Shown: positions 51,003 through 59,036 of the stretch, one piece after another
Layout: the number at the start of each line of letters is the position of its first letter
Numbering within the stretch: position 1 is the stretch's first letter
From: Ureibacillus galli
Lineage (GTDB): Bacteria > Bacillota > Bacilli > Bacillales_A > Planococcaceae
DNA length: 64,000 nt
Assembly (NCBI RefSeq): GCF_014836845.1
Contig: NZ_JACSQA010000002.1
Coordinates: 240,096-304,095 of the forward strand
Reading direction: 5' to 3'
The notes under the pieces: generated by a model
What the model was told of the DNA's origin: nothing
The model's database searches: none
Seen by the model: only the letters and a program-made list of their open reading frames with translations
Position numbers and translations under genes: made by a program

Positions 51003-51665
51003 TTACCTATTTACGCCTAACAAGACTTCTTTTAACTGTTCAACGGAATCAACGATGGTAGTGGGTTTACATTCCTTTAACTCTTGTAGCGAGCCGTATC
51101 CATAAGTAACGCCTATGGAATCAATCCCTACTTCATTGGCACCAATACAATCATATTTGCGATCTCCAATCATAACAAAGTCACCTGGTGAATCATTGTT
51201 ATAATGATCTAGTATATATTGAATGATTTCTGCTTTTGAAGAACGGGTTCCATCTAAATGACTGCCAACGACAAGGTCAAAATATGGATCCAGCTGAAAG
51301 TACTTTAAAATTTGATTAGCGAATTCAGTAACCTTAGAGGTAGCAACAATTAACTTATACTCCTGTTTTTTAAGTATCTTTAAGAGAGAGGGGATCCCTG
51401 GATATAGTTCATTTTCAAACATTCCCTTTTCTTTAAATCTCTCTCGATATAATTCTACAGCTTGCTTCGTTTGGCTTTCATCAAAGTTATAAAACTCCGT
51501 AAAGGAACTATGTATTGGCGGACCTATAAATCGTTCAAGATGATTTAAATCAAACTCATCGATGTTCATTTTCTTTAACGCATATTGAACAGATTTTGTA
51601 ATACCTTCTTTAGGGTCTGTTAATGTTCCATCTAAGTCAAATAGAATATTTTTATATTTGTTCAT
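51003..51665 (-). CDS. HAD family phosphatase
   Basis: 220 aa. HAD motifs I NILFDLDGTLTD, II IVATSK, III Lys in SSKAEIIQY and IV MIGDRKYDCIGA are all present. The cap is small and alpha-helical (IGPPIHSSFTEFYNFDE), as in phosphoglycolate phosphatase-like enzymes and 5'-nucleotidases of the PNP/YieH group. Substrate unknown, most likely a sugar or nucleoside phosphate. ATG at 51665 after AAAGGAGACGGCT. Precedes the regulator gene on the same strand by 27 bases. Confidence 0.88.
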   Translation of the reverse strand: MNKYKNILFDLDGTLTDPKEGITKSVQYALKKMNIDEFDLNHLERFIGPPIHSSFTEFYNFDESQTKQAVELYRERFKEKGMFENELYPGIPSLLKILKKQEYKLIVATSKVTEFANQILKYFQLDPYFDLVVGSHLDGTRSSKAEIIQYILDHYNNDSPGDFVMIGDRKYDCIGANEVGIDSIGVTYGYGSLQELKECKPTTIVDSVEQLKEVLLGVNR

Positions 51666-51835
51666 AGCCGTCTCCTTTAATGTTGAGTATCATTTAACTC
51701 GTCACTGGAATAAATTTTTAATTGGGGGCAAAATGGCTTTCCGTTTTTTATTTAGAGTGTACCCTCTTACATTATTTACTTTTCTATACTAATAGTTTTA
51801 AAGCGCCTCCATTTCGGAAACGCTCATTTGAAAGA

Positions 51836-52393
51836 TTATCGATAGTTGTTATGGGTAGGGGTAAATAAATCCTCTTCTGCATTACGAACCATCGAAAAAT
51901 GGTCCACATTATAATGACCGTGAAGAATTCGATTATGATGAAGAATAATTTGTTCTGCCGTTAACATGCTCGAATCATAAGTAGAGTGACCATCTCCAAC
52001 TAGCGTCACATCAAAACCGCTAACGGTTGCCGTTCTTACTGCCGTATCGATACACGCTTCCGTTTGACAGCCCATTACGACAAGATGTTTAATTTTTTGT
52101 TCCTCCAAGTAATCCTTTAAACCAGTTCCATAAAAGGCATTCGTTGCTGCCTTATTAAAAATAACTGAAGCATTCGGAATATGAATGTCACCATGTATTT
52201 CAAACCCTGGACCTTCTCCGTTGGACACGTCAATGTCCCTTATAAAAATAATCGGAACATTATCTTGTACTGCCTTTTGAATGACATGATTAATATTCGC
52301 TATTAATCTTTCTTTCTCGTATACACCTGTTTCTACTTTTTCTCCATCAATTAACGCTTGCTGGGCGTCAATTATTAAAAGGGCTTGTTTCAA
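51836..52393 (-). CDS. Isochorismatase family hydrolase
   Basis: 185 aa alpha/beta hydrolase. The catalytic Asp is in ALLIIDAQQALIDG, the Lys in SVIFNKAATNAFYGTGL and the Cys in VVMGCQTEACIDTAVRTA. Members cleave isochorismate or nicotinamide-type amides. Nicotinamidase-specific metal ligands are not evident, so the substrate is open. The TTG at 52393 was chosen for GGAGG 7 bases upstream. Confidence 0.86.
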   Translation of the reverse strand: MKQALLIIDAQQALIDGEKVETGVYEKERLIANINHVIQKAVQDNVPIIFIRDIDVSNGEGPGFEIHGDIHIPNASVIFNKAATNAFYGTGLKDYLEEQKIKHLVVMGCQTEACIDTAVRTATVSGFDVTLVGDGHSTYDSSMLTAEQIILHHNRILHGHYNVDHFSMVRNAEEDLFTPTHNNYR

Positions 52394-52492
52394 TCGATGA
52401 CCTCCTTGAGTCATTTCATAAATAACACTTACTATATGGGTGTCCACTTTTTACTATTCCATTTTGATGATTACAAATCCTTGTTTTCCCTG

Positions 52493-53242
52493 TTAAAATT
52501 TCACTTCTTGTTTCTTTGCCTTTATGACAAGAAAAGAAGGTTTTCTTTCTTCATTTATGACCTTTGGCATTTTCTCTAAACCAATTGCTATCGACGTTGG
52601 CTCCACTACTTTTTCTAAAACTAATCCTTTCTCTATTAATGTATTGAGTAAAGTCGAAATCGTTCGATGGTATTTAATAACACCATCTATATACCAATAT
52701 TCTTTTCGAATCCCTTCCTCTTGATAATGATCTACAGCCCAATGAAGTTTATTTCCTCCCTCATCCCTTACCCAATTGTTCATATCTTTTCTAGCGGTTA
52801 CAATTGGATGTTCAGTAGAGAAAATGAATTCCCCACCATCCTTCAATAATTGGCTAATCTTCGTTATAAGACTATCGTAATCTTCTATATAATGAATCGC
52901 TAATGAACTAATAATCAAGTCGAAGGTTTGATGATTGAATTGGAAATCTTCAATCGGACTACAATGATATTCAATTTTTTCGTGATTGTTTTCTTTCATC
53001 GCTTTATCGATCATATTTTTTGATATATCGACTGCCAGTACTTTTGCCGCACCCTTTTCGACACAATAGTTTGCGAATTGGCCTGTTCCACATCCTAAAT
53101 CTAAAACCGTTTTATCCTTTAGTGATGAAATGAGCGATTTGATAGCTGGTTGTTCAATAAAATCGTTGTAAGTTACTCCCGTTTCCCTTAAAGAAGTATA
53201 ATTTTTAAAAAATATTGGATTATCGTAAATATTTTGTTTCAA
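52493..53242 (-). CDS. Class I SAM-dependent methyltransferase
   Basis: 249 aa. Motif I VLDLGCGTGQFANYC with the following acidic residue in VLAVDISKNMIDKA, then FDLIISSLAIHYIEDYDSLI (motif IV) and LLKDGGEFIFSTEHPI. The pattern is of small-molecule methyltransferases of the Methyltransf_11 group (YjhP/Tam-like). Substrate unknown. TTG at 53242 after GGAGGGG. Single gene. Confidence 0.88.
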   Translation of the reverse strand: MKQNIYDNPIFFKNYTSLRETGVTYNDFIEQPAIKSLISSLKDKTVLDLGCGTGQFANYCVEKGAAKVLAVDISKNMIDKAMKENNHEKIEYHCSPIEDFQFNHQTFDLIISSLAIHYIEDYDSLITKISQLLKDGGEFIFSTEHPIVTARKDMNNWVRDEGGNKLHWAVDHYQEEGIRKEYWYIDGVIKYHRTISTLLNTLIEKGLVLEKVVEPTSIAIGLEKMPKVINEERKPSFLVIKAKKQEVKF

Positions 53243-53417
53243 AGATTCCCCTCCCACAAGCACAAGTTTCATTCAAGAACCTACAGAATATGTTCGCTAT
53301 ATGTAATGGAAGTTCCTTTAAAGCTACCCTATTTCTACTACGTACGAATATTTTTCATTGAATAATTAATTACATTAAAGGATAGCCTTTTGAAAGGAAA
53401 ATAAGGAGGTGCTCTTT

Positions 53418-53624
53418 ATGTTTGAAAAGAAATTAGCACTTCACGAAACGTTAGAATTTCATGAAGTGATTAACTTTATGACGACAAGTCTATTGAAATC
53501 GAAACTCAGTCAAGGAATCGTCTTTGATCAAGATTTACGGGAGCTATTGGACAAAAACGTTAAATTATCCACACCTGCTTTGACTGCTATGTTAAAACTC
53601 TACTCAAATTCCGAGCTAGAATAA
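53418..53624 (+). CDS. Small spore coat-type protein (YraG/YraE-like)
   Basis: 68 aa, acidic and helical (EKKLALHETLEFHEVINFM, then LSTPALTAMLKLYSN). In B. subtilis the yraG-yraF-adhB-yraE cluster has the same gene order: a 60-80-residue coat protein, a CotF-domain protein, then an alcohol dehydrogenase. ATG at 53418 has a strong GGAGG 8 bases upstream. It is the first gene of the operon with the CotF gene 15 bases downstream. Presumably made in the mother cell; a sigma-E or sigma-K promoter was not convincingly identified. Confidence 0.75.
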   Translation: MFEKKLALHETLEFHEVINFMTTSLLKSKLSQGIVFDQDLRELLDKNVKLSTPALTAMLKLYSNSELE

Positions 53625-53639
53625 CTGGAGGTAGATAAC

Positions 53640-54008
53640 ATGAAAGACTATTTAGATCCCATTAACTCTGTCGGTATGCCAGAACTAACTGACTCTGGAA
53701 TTGCATTGGAGTTTTTATTATCTGTAAAAACAGGTGTAAGAACCCTCTCCATTGCTTTAACCGAAACGGCTTCTCCAACGTTACAAAAGATTATCAAAAC
53801 CCAACTGGAAGTTATGATTGAGTTATATTTCGAAATTTCAGAGTTAATGATGAAAAAGGATTGGCTAAAACCATATGACTTAGAAAAGCAAAAAGAACTG
53901 GATATCCGATCGGCGGAAAATGCCATTAGCATTGCGAAACTAGACTTGTTCCCAGAAAATATGAACCGTAAAGGGCTGTTCCCAACTCCACCAAAGAAGG
54001 AAAAATGA
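53640..54008 (+). CDS. CotF-domain spore coat protein (YraF-like)
   Basis: 122 aa. TDSGIALEFLLSVKTGVRTL and SPTLQKIIKTQLEVMIELYF match the CotF/YhcQ coat-protein domain, a helical bundle. The C-terminus (PENMNRKGLFPTPPKKEK) is typical of YraF. A component of the spore coat, usually without enzymatic activity. ATG at 53640 after ACTGGAGGTAGATAAC. Middle gene of the yra-like operon. An alcohol dehydrogenase follows 19 bases on. Confidence 0.85.
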   Translation: MKDYLDPINSVGMPELTDSGIALEFLLSVKTGVRTLSIALTETASPTLQKIIKTQLEVMIELYFEISELMMKKDWLKPYDLEKQKELDIRSAENAISIAKLDLFPENMNRKGLFPTPPKKEK

Positions 54009-54027
54009 ATAAAAGGGAGTTTTTAAA

Positions 54028-55164
54028 ATGAAAGCTGTAACCTACCAAGGCATTAAAAATGTTGAAGTAAAAGATGTAAAGGAACCAAAAATTAAAAAAG
54101 ATGATGATATTATCGTGCGATTAACGACTACTGCTATCTGTGGGTCAGACTTACATTTACTTCATGGAATGATTCCGAACCTCGGAGAAGATTACGTGAT
54201 TGGTCATGAACCAATGGGCGTTGTAGAAGAAGTCGGAAAAAGTGTAACGAAGTTAAAAAAAGGTGATCGGGTCATTATCCCCTTTAATGTTGCTTGTGGA
54301 CAATGCTGGTACTGTCATCATGATTTAGAAAGTCAATGTGACAATGCCAATCAAAATGGTGAAATGGGTGCCTATTTCGGTTACTCCGACACTGCAGGAG
54401 GTTTTCCAGGTGGGCAAGCTGAATTCATGCGGGTACCTTATGCAAACTTTACTCCTTTTAAAATACCTGAAAACAGTGAATTGTCCGATGAAAGTTTAGT
54501 TTTACTGGCAGATGCCGCTCCTACTGCCTTTTGGAGTGTCGATAATGCCGGTGTCAAACAAGGCGATACTGTTGTGATTCTTGGTTGCGGCCCTATCGGA
54601 TTATTAGCACAAAAATTTGCTTGGCTAAAGGGTGCCGAACGTGTTATTGCAGTCGATTATGTCGGCTATCGACTGAAACATGCAAAGCGTACAAATAAAG
54701 TGGAAATTGTTAATTTCGAGGATCATGAAAATTGTGGCGAATATTTAAAAGAAATAACAAAAGGAGGTGCCGACGTAGTCATCGATTGTGTCGGTATGAG
54801 TGGTAAAATGACTCCCCTTGAATTCCTTGCTAGCGGATTAAAACTGCAAAGCGGTGCCATGGGTGCATTGGTCACTGCCAGTCAAGCTGTACGAAAAGGT
54901 GGTACAATCCAAATTACTGGGGTTTATGGTGGGCGTTACAACGCCTTTCCATTAGGTGATATTTTCCAACGCAACGTTAATATCCGTACAGGGCAAGCAC
55001 CAGTCATCCATTATATGCCCCATCTTTATAATCTCATTGCGGAAGGAAAAGTCGATCCAAAGGATATCATTACCCATGTCCTCCCCCTTGAAAAGGCAAA
55101 ACATGGCTATGAAATTTTCGATACAAAACAAGACGATTGTATTAAAGTCGTATTAAAGCCGTAA
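54028..55164 (+). CDS. adhB: Zinc-dependent alcohol dehydrogenase (AdhB-like)
   Basis: 378 aa MDR superfamily. Catalytic zinc ligands are in CGSDLHLLHG and GHEPMGVVEEVG; the structural zinc loop is CGQCWYCHHDLESQCD. The NAD motif is VILGCGPIGLLAQ. It belongs to the glutathione-independent formaldehyde dehydrogenase-like group. B. subtilis AdhB is encoded in the yra coat cluster, as here. The substrate in the spore is unknown. Start ATG after AAAAGGGAGTTTTTAAA. Followed by a long terminator. Confidence 0.9.
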   Translation: MKAVTYQGIKNVEVKDVKEPKIKKDDDIIVRLTTTAICGSDLHLLHGMIPNLGEDYVIGHEPMGVVEEVGKSVTKLKKGDRVIIPFNVACGQCWYCHHDLESQCDNANQNGEMGAYFGYSDTAGGFPGGQAEFMRVPYANFTPFKIPENSELSDESLVLLADAAPTAFWSVDNAGVKQGDTVVILGCGPIGLLAQKFAWLKGAERVIAVDYVGYRLKHAKRTNKVEIVNFEDHENCGEYLKEITKGGADVVIDCVGMSGKMTPLEFLASGLKLQSGAMGALVTASQAVRKGGTIQITGVYGGRYNAFPLGDIFQRNVNIRTGQAPVIHYMPHLYNLIAEGKVDPKDIITHVLPLEKAKHGYEIFDTKQDDCIKVVLKP

Positions 55165-55174
55165 TAGTATTAAG

Positions 55175-55223
55175 AAAAAAATCATCTTATCTTTAATCTG
55201 TTTTAAAGATAAGATGATTTTTT
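55175..55223 (+). terminator. Terminator of the coat/alcohol dehydrogenase operon
   Basis: A perfect 21-base stem (AAAAAATCATCTTATCTTTA and its complement) around a short loop, with T-runs. Strong in both directions; also serves endonuclease I on the other strand. Confidence 0.95.
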
Positions 55224-55273
55224 ATTAGTCTATGCACTTTTCCAATTTAAGAAGTGTCAGTACATTTCTTCCG

Positions 55274-56449
55274 TTATTGCCAAATCGCTTCTACCCACTC
55301 TGGATGATCGATGAATGGGTTACGGTTATGTTGATAATCGTTATAAATGATTTCATTTCGTTGTTGTTCAAAATGATCGACAGGGTCTTGTTTATGCCAT
55401 TGAAGCAAGACGGATAATTTTCCGTGGTATGGAGCGGAATCGTTATTAACTAAATTATTTAATTCTAAATCTGGTTCTCCACTATCACCTTCATATCGTA
55501 CTGCCATATAAAAGAGCATTCGTGCTACGTCTCCCTTTACGCTATCCCGCGGTTCCCAAGAATCAGAATCATAATAATTACCAAGGGCTTCAGAGTGCTC
55601 TCTCCCCCCGTTATCAAAGTCTAAATTGTTTCTTGTACTGTTCACTGACGCATCGGTTGGGCGAAGAGGATGTAAATCTGTACCGGGCCCCATTGTTGTT
55701 CCAAAGTCTCCATGGGATTTCGCCCAAACATGCTCTCGATTCCAATCATTCACCCCTGATCCATTCGTATATTTCCCTTGGGAACGTCCTGTATATAATA
55801 AGATTACATTATTCGGATTGTTCGGATCTTCATCCGTTTCTCGAAGGGCATCCCAAACTTCGGAATAGGATAGTTCCGTGTGATCATCAATAATATTATG
55901 CAATGCAGTTTTTAATGCTTCTCCCGTTTTTCCAATAGCTGCATCATAGTAACCGTTTGGTGTTGGTATTGGATCTGGCTCGGGTTCTGGTTCAGAAGGA
56001 GGTATCCCCTCTCCCATTCTTTCGAAAGCTGTTCCATCTTTTAATCCAGCATGGGAAAAATAAGCTGTAAGTGTACCCGTTACTTTAATGCTTTCTCCCA
56101 TTAAAAAAGGATTCGTTTTTAATCCATAGGAAGAGCGGAACGATGAAGGAACTTGAACATAAAGCATTTTAGAAATATTTGTTTCCGAAGGATTATCGGC
56201 TAAAGCAAGGGCATAATCATTCGGAAAACCACTTGTAATAACAGTACTTGTCGATATCGGTTGCCCAACGACGTACCCTTGGACTGTTTTGACTGTGCTA
56301 GTTTGACTGTTTACAGCTTGCGAAACAGAAAAAGGTGATGACCATGAACCATCCCCTACTGCTGCAGTCAATGAAGATGGAATCGTCTGAAGGAAAATGA
56401 AAGCAATCAGAAAGATTGTTACTAAACTTTTAATGAAGCTTTTCCCCAT
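55274..56449 (-). CDS. Secreted endonuclease I family nuclease
   Basis: 391 aa. Signal peptide IKSLVTIFLIAFIFLQTIPS, cut near SLTAA. Residues 35-145 form a DUF6359/OB-like module, followed by a Pro/Glu linker (PEPEPDPIP) and the Endonuclease_1 domain. The catalytic motif is DWNREHVWAKSHGDFG with the metal-binding RPTDASVNSTRNN. Cleaves extracellular DNA nonspecifically, like EndA, YurI (BsnA). No anchor, so released. ATG at 56449 after AGGAGGAGTAAC. One of three secreted nucleic-acid/phosphodiester enzymes in the window. Confidence 0.92.
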   Translation of the reverse strand: MGKSFIKSLVTIFLIAFIFLQTIPSSLTAAVGDGSWSSPFSVSQAVNSQTSTVKTVQGYVVGQPISTSTVITSGFPNDYALALADNPSETNISKMLYVQVPSSFRSSYGLKTNPFLMGESIKVTGTLTAYFSHAGLKDGTAFERMGEGIPPSEPEPEPDPIPTPNGYYDAAIGKTGEALKTALHNIIDDHTELSYSEVWDALRETDEDPNNPNNVILLYTGRSQGKYTNGSGVNDWNREHVWAKSHGDFGTTMGPGTDLHPLRPTDASVNSTRNNLDFDNGGREHSEALGNYYDSDSWEPRDSVKGDVARMLFYMAVRYEGDSGEPDLELNNLVNNDSAPYHGKLSVLLQWHKQDPVDHFEQQRNEIIYNDYQHNRNPFIDHPEWVEAIWQ

Positions 56450-56573
56450 GTTACTCCTCCTAAAATAGTTATTTGTTTAATTCCCCTAACGTTCTCAATA
56501 GTATTATATCATATTTTTAAATTTTCAGACTTTTTATAAACTTATAGAAAACCAACTATAAAGGATACGAGAA

Positions 56574-56604
56574 AAAGGAGTAGCAATTAGAACTACCCCT
56601 CTTT
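56574..56604 (-). terminator. Terminator of glpQ
   Basis: GGAGTAG pairs with CTACCCC (one G-T) and flanking A/T runs extend the stem; T-rich on the minus strand. Confidence 0.7.
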
Positions 56605-56622
56605 CAAACTTTTTATAGTGTT

Positions 56623-57462
56623 TTATTTTCTTGGATCTACGTAATCTGGATAATCTGTAATGATTGCGTCAACTCCCATTTCAAATAGGAAGTCTGCTGC
56701 TTCTTGACTACGAACTGTCCACGATCCAATTTGCATACCAAGAGAGTGAACTTGGTTAACTAGTTCCTTTGTGACAATTCCGTAACTTGGGTTAAACCAA
56801 TCTGCATAAGTTGAAAATTCCTGTAAAGCTTCCGGAGTTGTATGGGCACGGTTAGAAGTTAATACACCAATCGGAACTTTCGGAAGAAGTTTATCCATTT
56901 TCTTCATTGAATCAAAATTAAAAGATTGGATAATAATTTTTTCGTTTTGAGGTTTATCAAGATTGCGTTCCTTTAATTCCTCCGCCACTTGTTCTTCAAT
57001 ACCTGGATACAGTTCTGGAGATTTCATTTCGACTAAAATTCCAACCTTTCCATGATAACGATCAAGAATTTCATCAAATGTTGGGATTTTCTCTCCTTCA
57101 AACTGCTCCCCAAACCAACTACCTGCATCAAGACTTCTAAGTTGTTCAAAAGTTAAATCTCCAACTTTTCCTGTTCCATCCGTTGTACGATCCACTGTTG
57201 TATCATGGATTAATACTAATTCGCCATCTTTACTTCTTTGAACATCGATTTCAATATAATCTGCCTTCATCTCAACAGCTAAATCAAAAGCAGCAATCGT
57301 ATTTTCTGGTGCATAACCTGTTGCACCACGGTGGGCGACATTATCCACTTGTTTTCTTTCTCCTACTGTTGGTTGTTCTGCAAACACCTGACTGAATGGA
57401 CTAACTAACAATGAAAAAGCTAACCCTGCACCTACTAAAAACTTTTTGTTCACTCTCTCCAT
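56623..57462 (-). CDS. glpQ: Secreted glycerophosphodiester phosphodiesterase
   Basis: 279 aa. Signal peptide VGAGLAFSLLVSPFSQVFA, then GDPD motifs NVAHRGATGYAPENTIAAF (catalytic His/Arg), YIEIDVQRSKDGELVLIHDT (Glu/Asp metal site, second His) and DRTTDGTG. Cleaves glycerophosphodiesters from phospholipid or teichoic-acid degradation and releases glycerol-3-phosphate. In B. subtilis GlpQ is Pho-controlled and degrades wall teichoic acid. ATG at 57462 after GATAGGAGATG. Neighbour of secreted endonuclease I. Confidence 0.93.
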   Translation of the reverse strand: MERVNKKFLVGAGLAFSLLVSPFSQVFAEQPTVGERKQVDNVAHRGATGYAPENTIAAFDLAVEMKADYIEIDVQRSKDGELVLIHDTTVDRTTDGTGKVGDLTFEQLRSLDAGSWFGEQFEGEKIPTFDEILDRYHGKVGILVEMKSPELYPGIEEQVAEELKERNLDKPQNEKIIIQSFNFDSMKKMDKLLPKVPIGVLTSNRAHTTPEALQEFSTYADWFNPSYGIVTKELVNQVHSLGMQIGSWTVRSQEAADFLFEMGVDAIITDYPDYVDPRK

Positions 57463-57845
57463 CTCCTATCTATCCTGATTTCAATTCCAGTTTAGTAAAG
57501 GGATATTGAGGAAGTTTATGGAAATAATTAAAGTAGATGAAGAATGTGTTAATAAAATTCTATCTTTATACTTATATATTTTTACAAATCTATTACTCTA
57601 ATTTACCTAAAACGCCTTATTCTAGCCCTTTTATGTAACCTTTTTTTAATAGATTAGTTCTTCTTAAAATTGAAATGAAGAAGTTACTTTCGCAATTATT
57701 AATAGAAAATGTAAAACTTCATCTAACTTTCAATTATTTAAAATTGAATTTCAAATTTTTTCCGTTGATAGAGTATAAAATCTATCGACCATATCTATTT
57801 TTGTTGTTTATAATACAATAAAGTCAAACATTGTAGGTGAAGATA
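57463..57845. other. Divergent region glpQ / ketosynthase gene
   Basis: 383 bases with high AT content. Holds a TTAACA-type hexamer (minus strand) of PhoP-box appearance upstream of glpQ (about 57545), but without a convincing tandem repeat, and promoter-like AT-tracts for the ketosynthase (TATAAT at about 57810). A TTTCAATT/AATTGAAA inverted repeat lies at about 57670-57750. No gene found. Confidence 0.35.
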
Positions 57846-59024
57846 TTGGACGATATCGTAATTACAGGTTATGGGATTAAAGGGCCTGGTATTTCAGACA
57901 AAAATAGTTTTTTACATGTATTAGAAAATGGGATTTGTACCCAAAGCATTTACAACATTGATAATCAGCCCGATTCTAGCATTGTTGCTGGTTTGATAGA
58001 TGATCACTTTCAAGAAATAAACGGAGAAGATTACAAACGATACCCTCGTTCTGTAAGGATGGCTATTGCGGCTGCAGTAGATGCTTCTGCAATGGCAAAG
58101 TTAAATTATTTTCAGCCCCAACGAATTGCCGTCATTATGGGGACATCCGCTGGAGCAATATTGGAAATTGAGCAATATTCTATGAATTTTTTCGATTTAA
58201 GAAAAACTCCGATTCAAGGTGTTTCGTATGCAGATACGCACACGCTTTCCGGTTCTGTTGCCGAGGCAATTGGTTCTTGTGGGCCTGCCTACACATTAAC
58301 GACTGGCTGTACCGCAAGTTTAGATGCAGTATCAATAGGGAAACTATTACTAGAGAACGGCATTGTGGATGCATGTATTGTTGGAGGAACAGACGCTCCC
58401 TTAGGTCAATGGACAATTAACGGCTTTAAAAAATTAAGAATCCTCTCTAAAGAAACCTCTATCGAACAAGCTGGAGTTCCATTTTCAACGGAACATCGAG
58501 GCTTTGTTTTATCAGAAGGTGCAGGTGTAATCGTTTTAGAGAGAAAACAAACAGCAATCGACCGAAACCAACAAATATATGGAAAAATTGAACGCGTTGT
58601 TTCAAGGAACGAAGCACAAAAATTATTAAGATCTGATGTAACGGGTAAACATATGCTTAGCGTTTTCCAAGAAACCCTTGGAAATACAGTACCAACCTAC
58701 ATAAATAGTCAGGCGCTTGGTATCGAAACAAACGATCAAATTGAACGATTCATCCATAACGAAACATTCGGTTTAGAGGTACCGATTACTTCCATTAAGG
58801 GAATGATTGGACATTCCTTTGGTGCCATGGGCGCAATGCAAATTATTTCGTCCTTACTGTCAATGGAATACGGATTTATCCCTCCTACAATTAAAACGAA
58901 AGGGATTGGTTTCGAAGAACTTCCAATCGTTTACGAAACTAGATATCAAACTGTTGAGTCCGTCTGCATAACTAATCATGGTAGTAGTGGGAATAACGCT
59001 TGCCTATTGATGACACATATATAG
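57846..59024 (+). CDS. FabF-like beta-ketoacyl synthase with altered active site
   Basis: 392 aa, thiolase fold. The nucleophilic Cys is in TLTTGCTASLDAVSIG and the second His and Lys are in TSIKGMIGHSFGAMGAM. Where FabF has the first catalytic His (N-A-H-G-T-S-T) this protein has INSQALGIETND: Gln in place of His. The triad is therefore Cys-Gln-His. Such a change usually reduces condensation or decarboxylation, so the protein may act only in substrate binding or transfer. TTG at 57846 after TAGGTGAAGATA. No acyl carrier protein nearby. It is followed 12 bases later by a GGDEF-EAL gene. Confidence 0.83.
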   Translation: MDDIVITGYGIKGPGISDKNSFLHVLENGICTQSIYNIDNQPDSSIVAGLIDDHFQEINGEDYKRYPRSVRMAIAAAVDASAMAKLNYFQPQRIAVIMGTSAGAILEIEQYSMNFFDLRKTPIQGVSYADTHTLSGSVAEAIGSCGPAYTLTTGCTASLDAVSIGKLLLENGIVDACIVGGTDAPLGQWTINGFKKLRILSKETSIEQAGVPFSTEHRGFVLSEGAGVIVLERKQTAIDRNQQIYGKIERVVSRNEAQKLLRSDVTGKHMLSVFQETLGNTVPTYINSQALGIETNDQIERFIHNETFGLEVPITSIKGMIGHSFGAMGAMQIISSLLSMEYGFIPPTIKTKGIGFEELPIVYETRYQTVESVCITNHGSSGNNACLLMTHI

Positions 59025-59036
59025 GAGGATTGTTTC

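Noticed and set aside
51755..51766. AGTGTACCCT resembling the IS3 end at 63741
   Set aside because: Only ten bases are shared, no transposase piece or second repeat is nearby, and the similarity stops at once.
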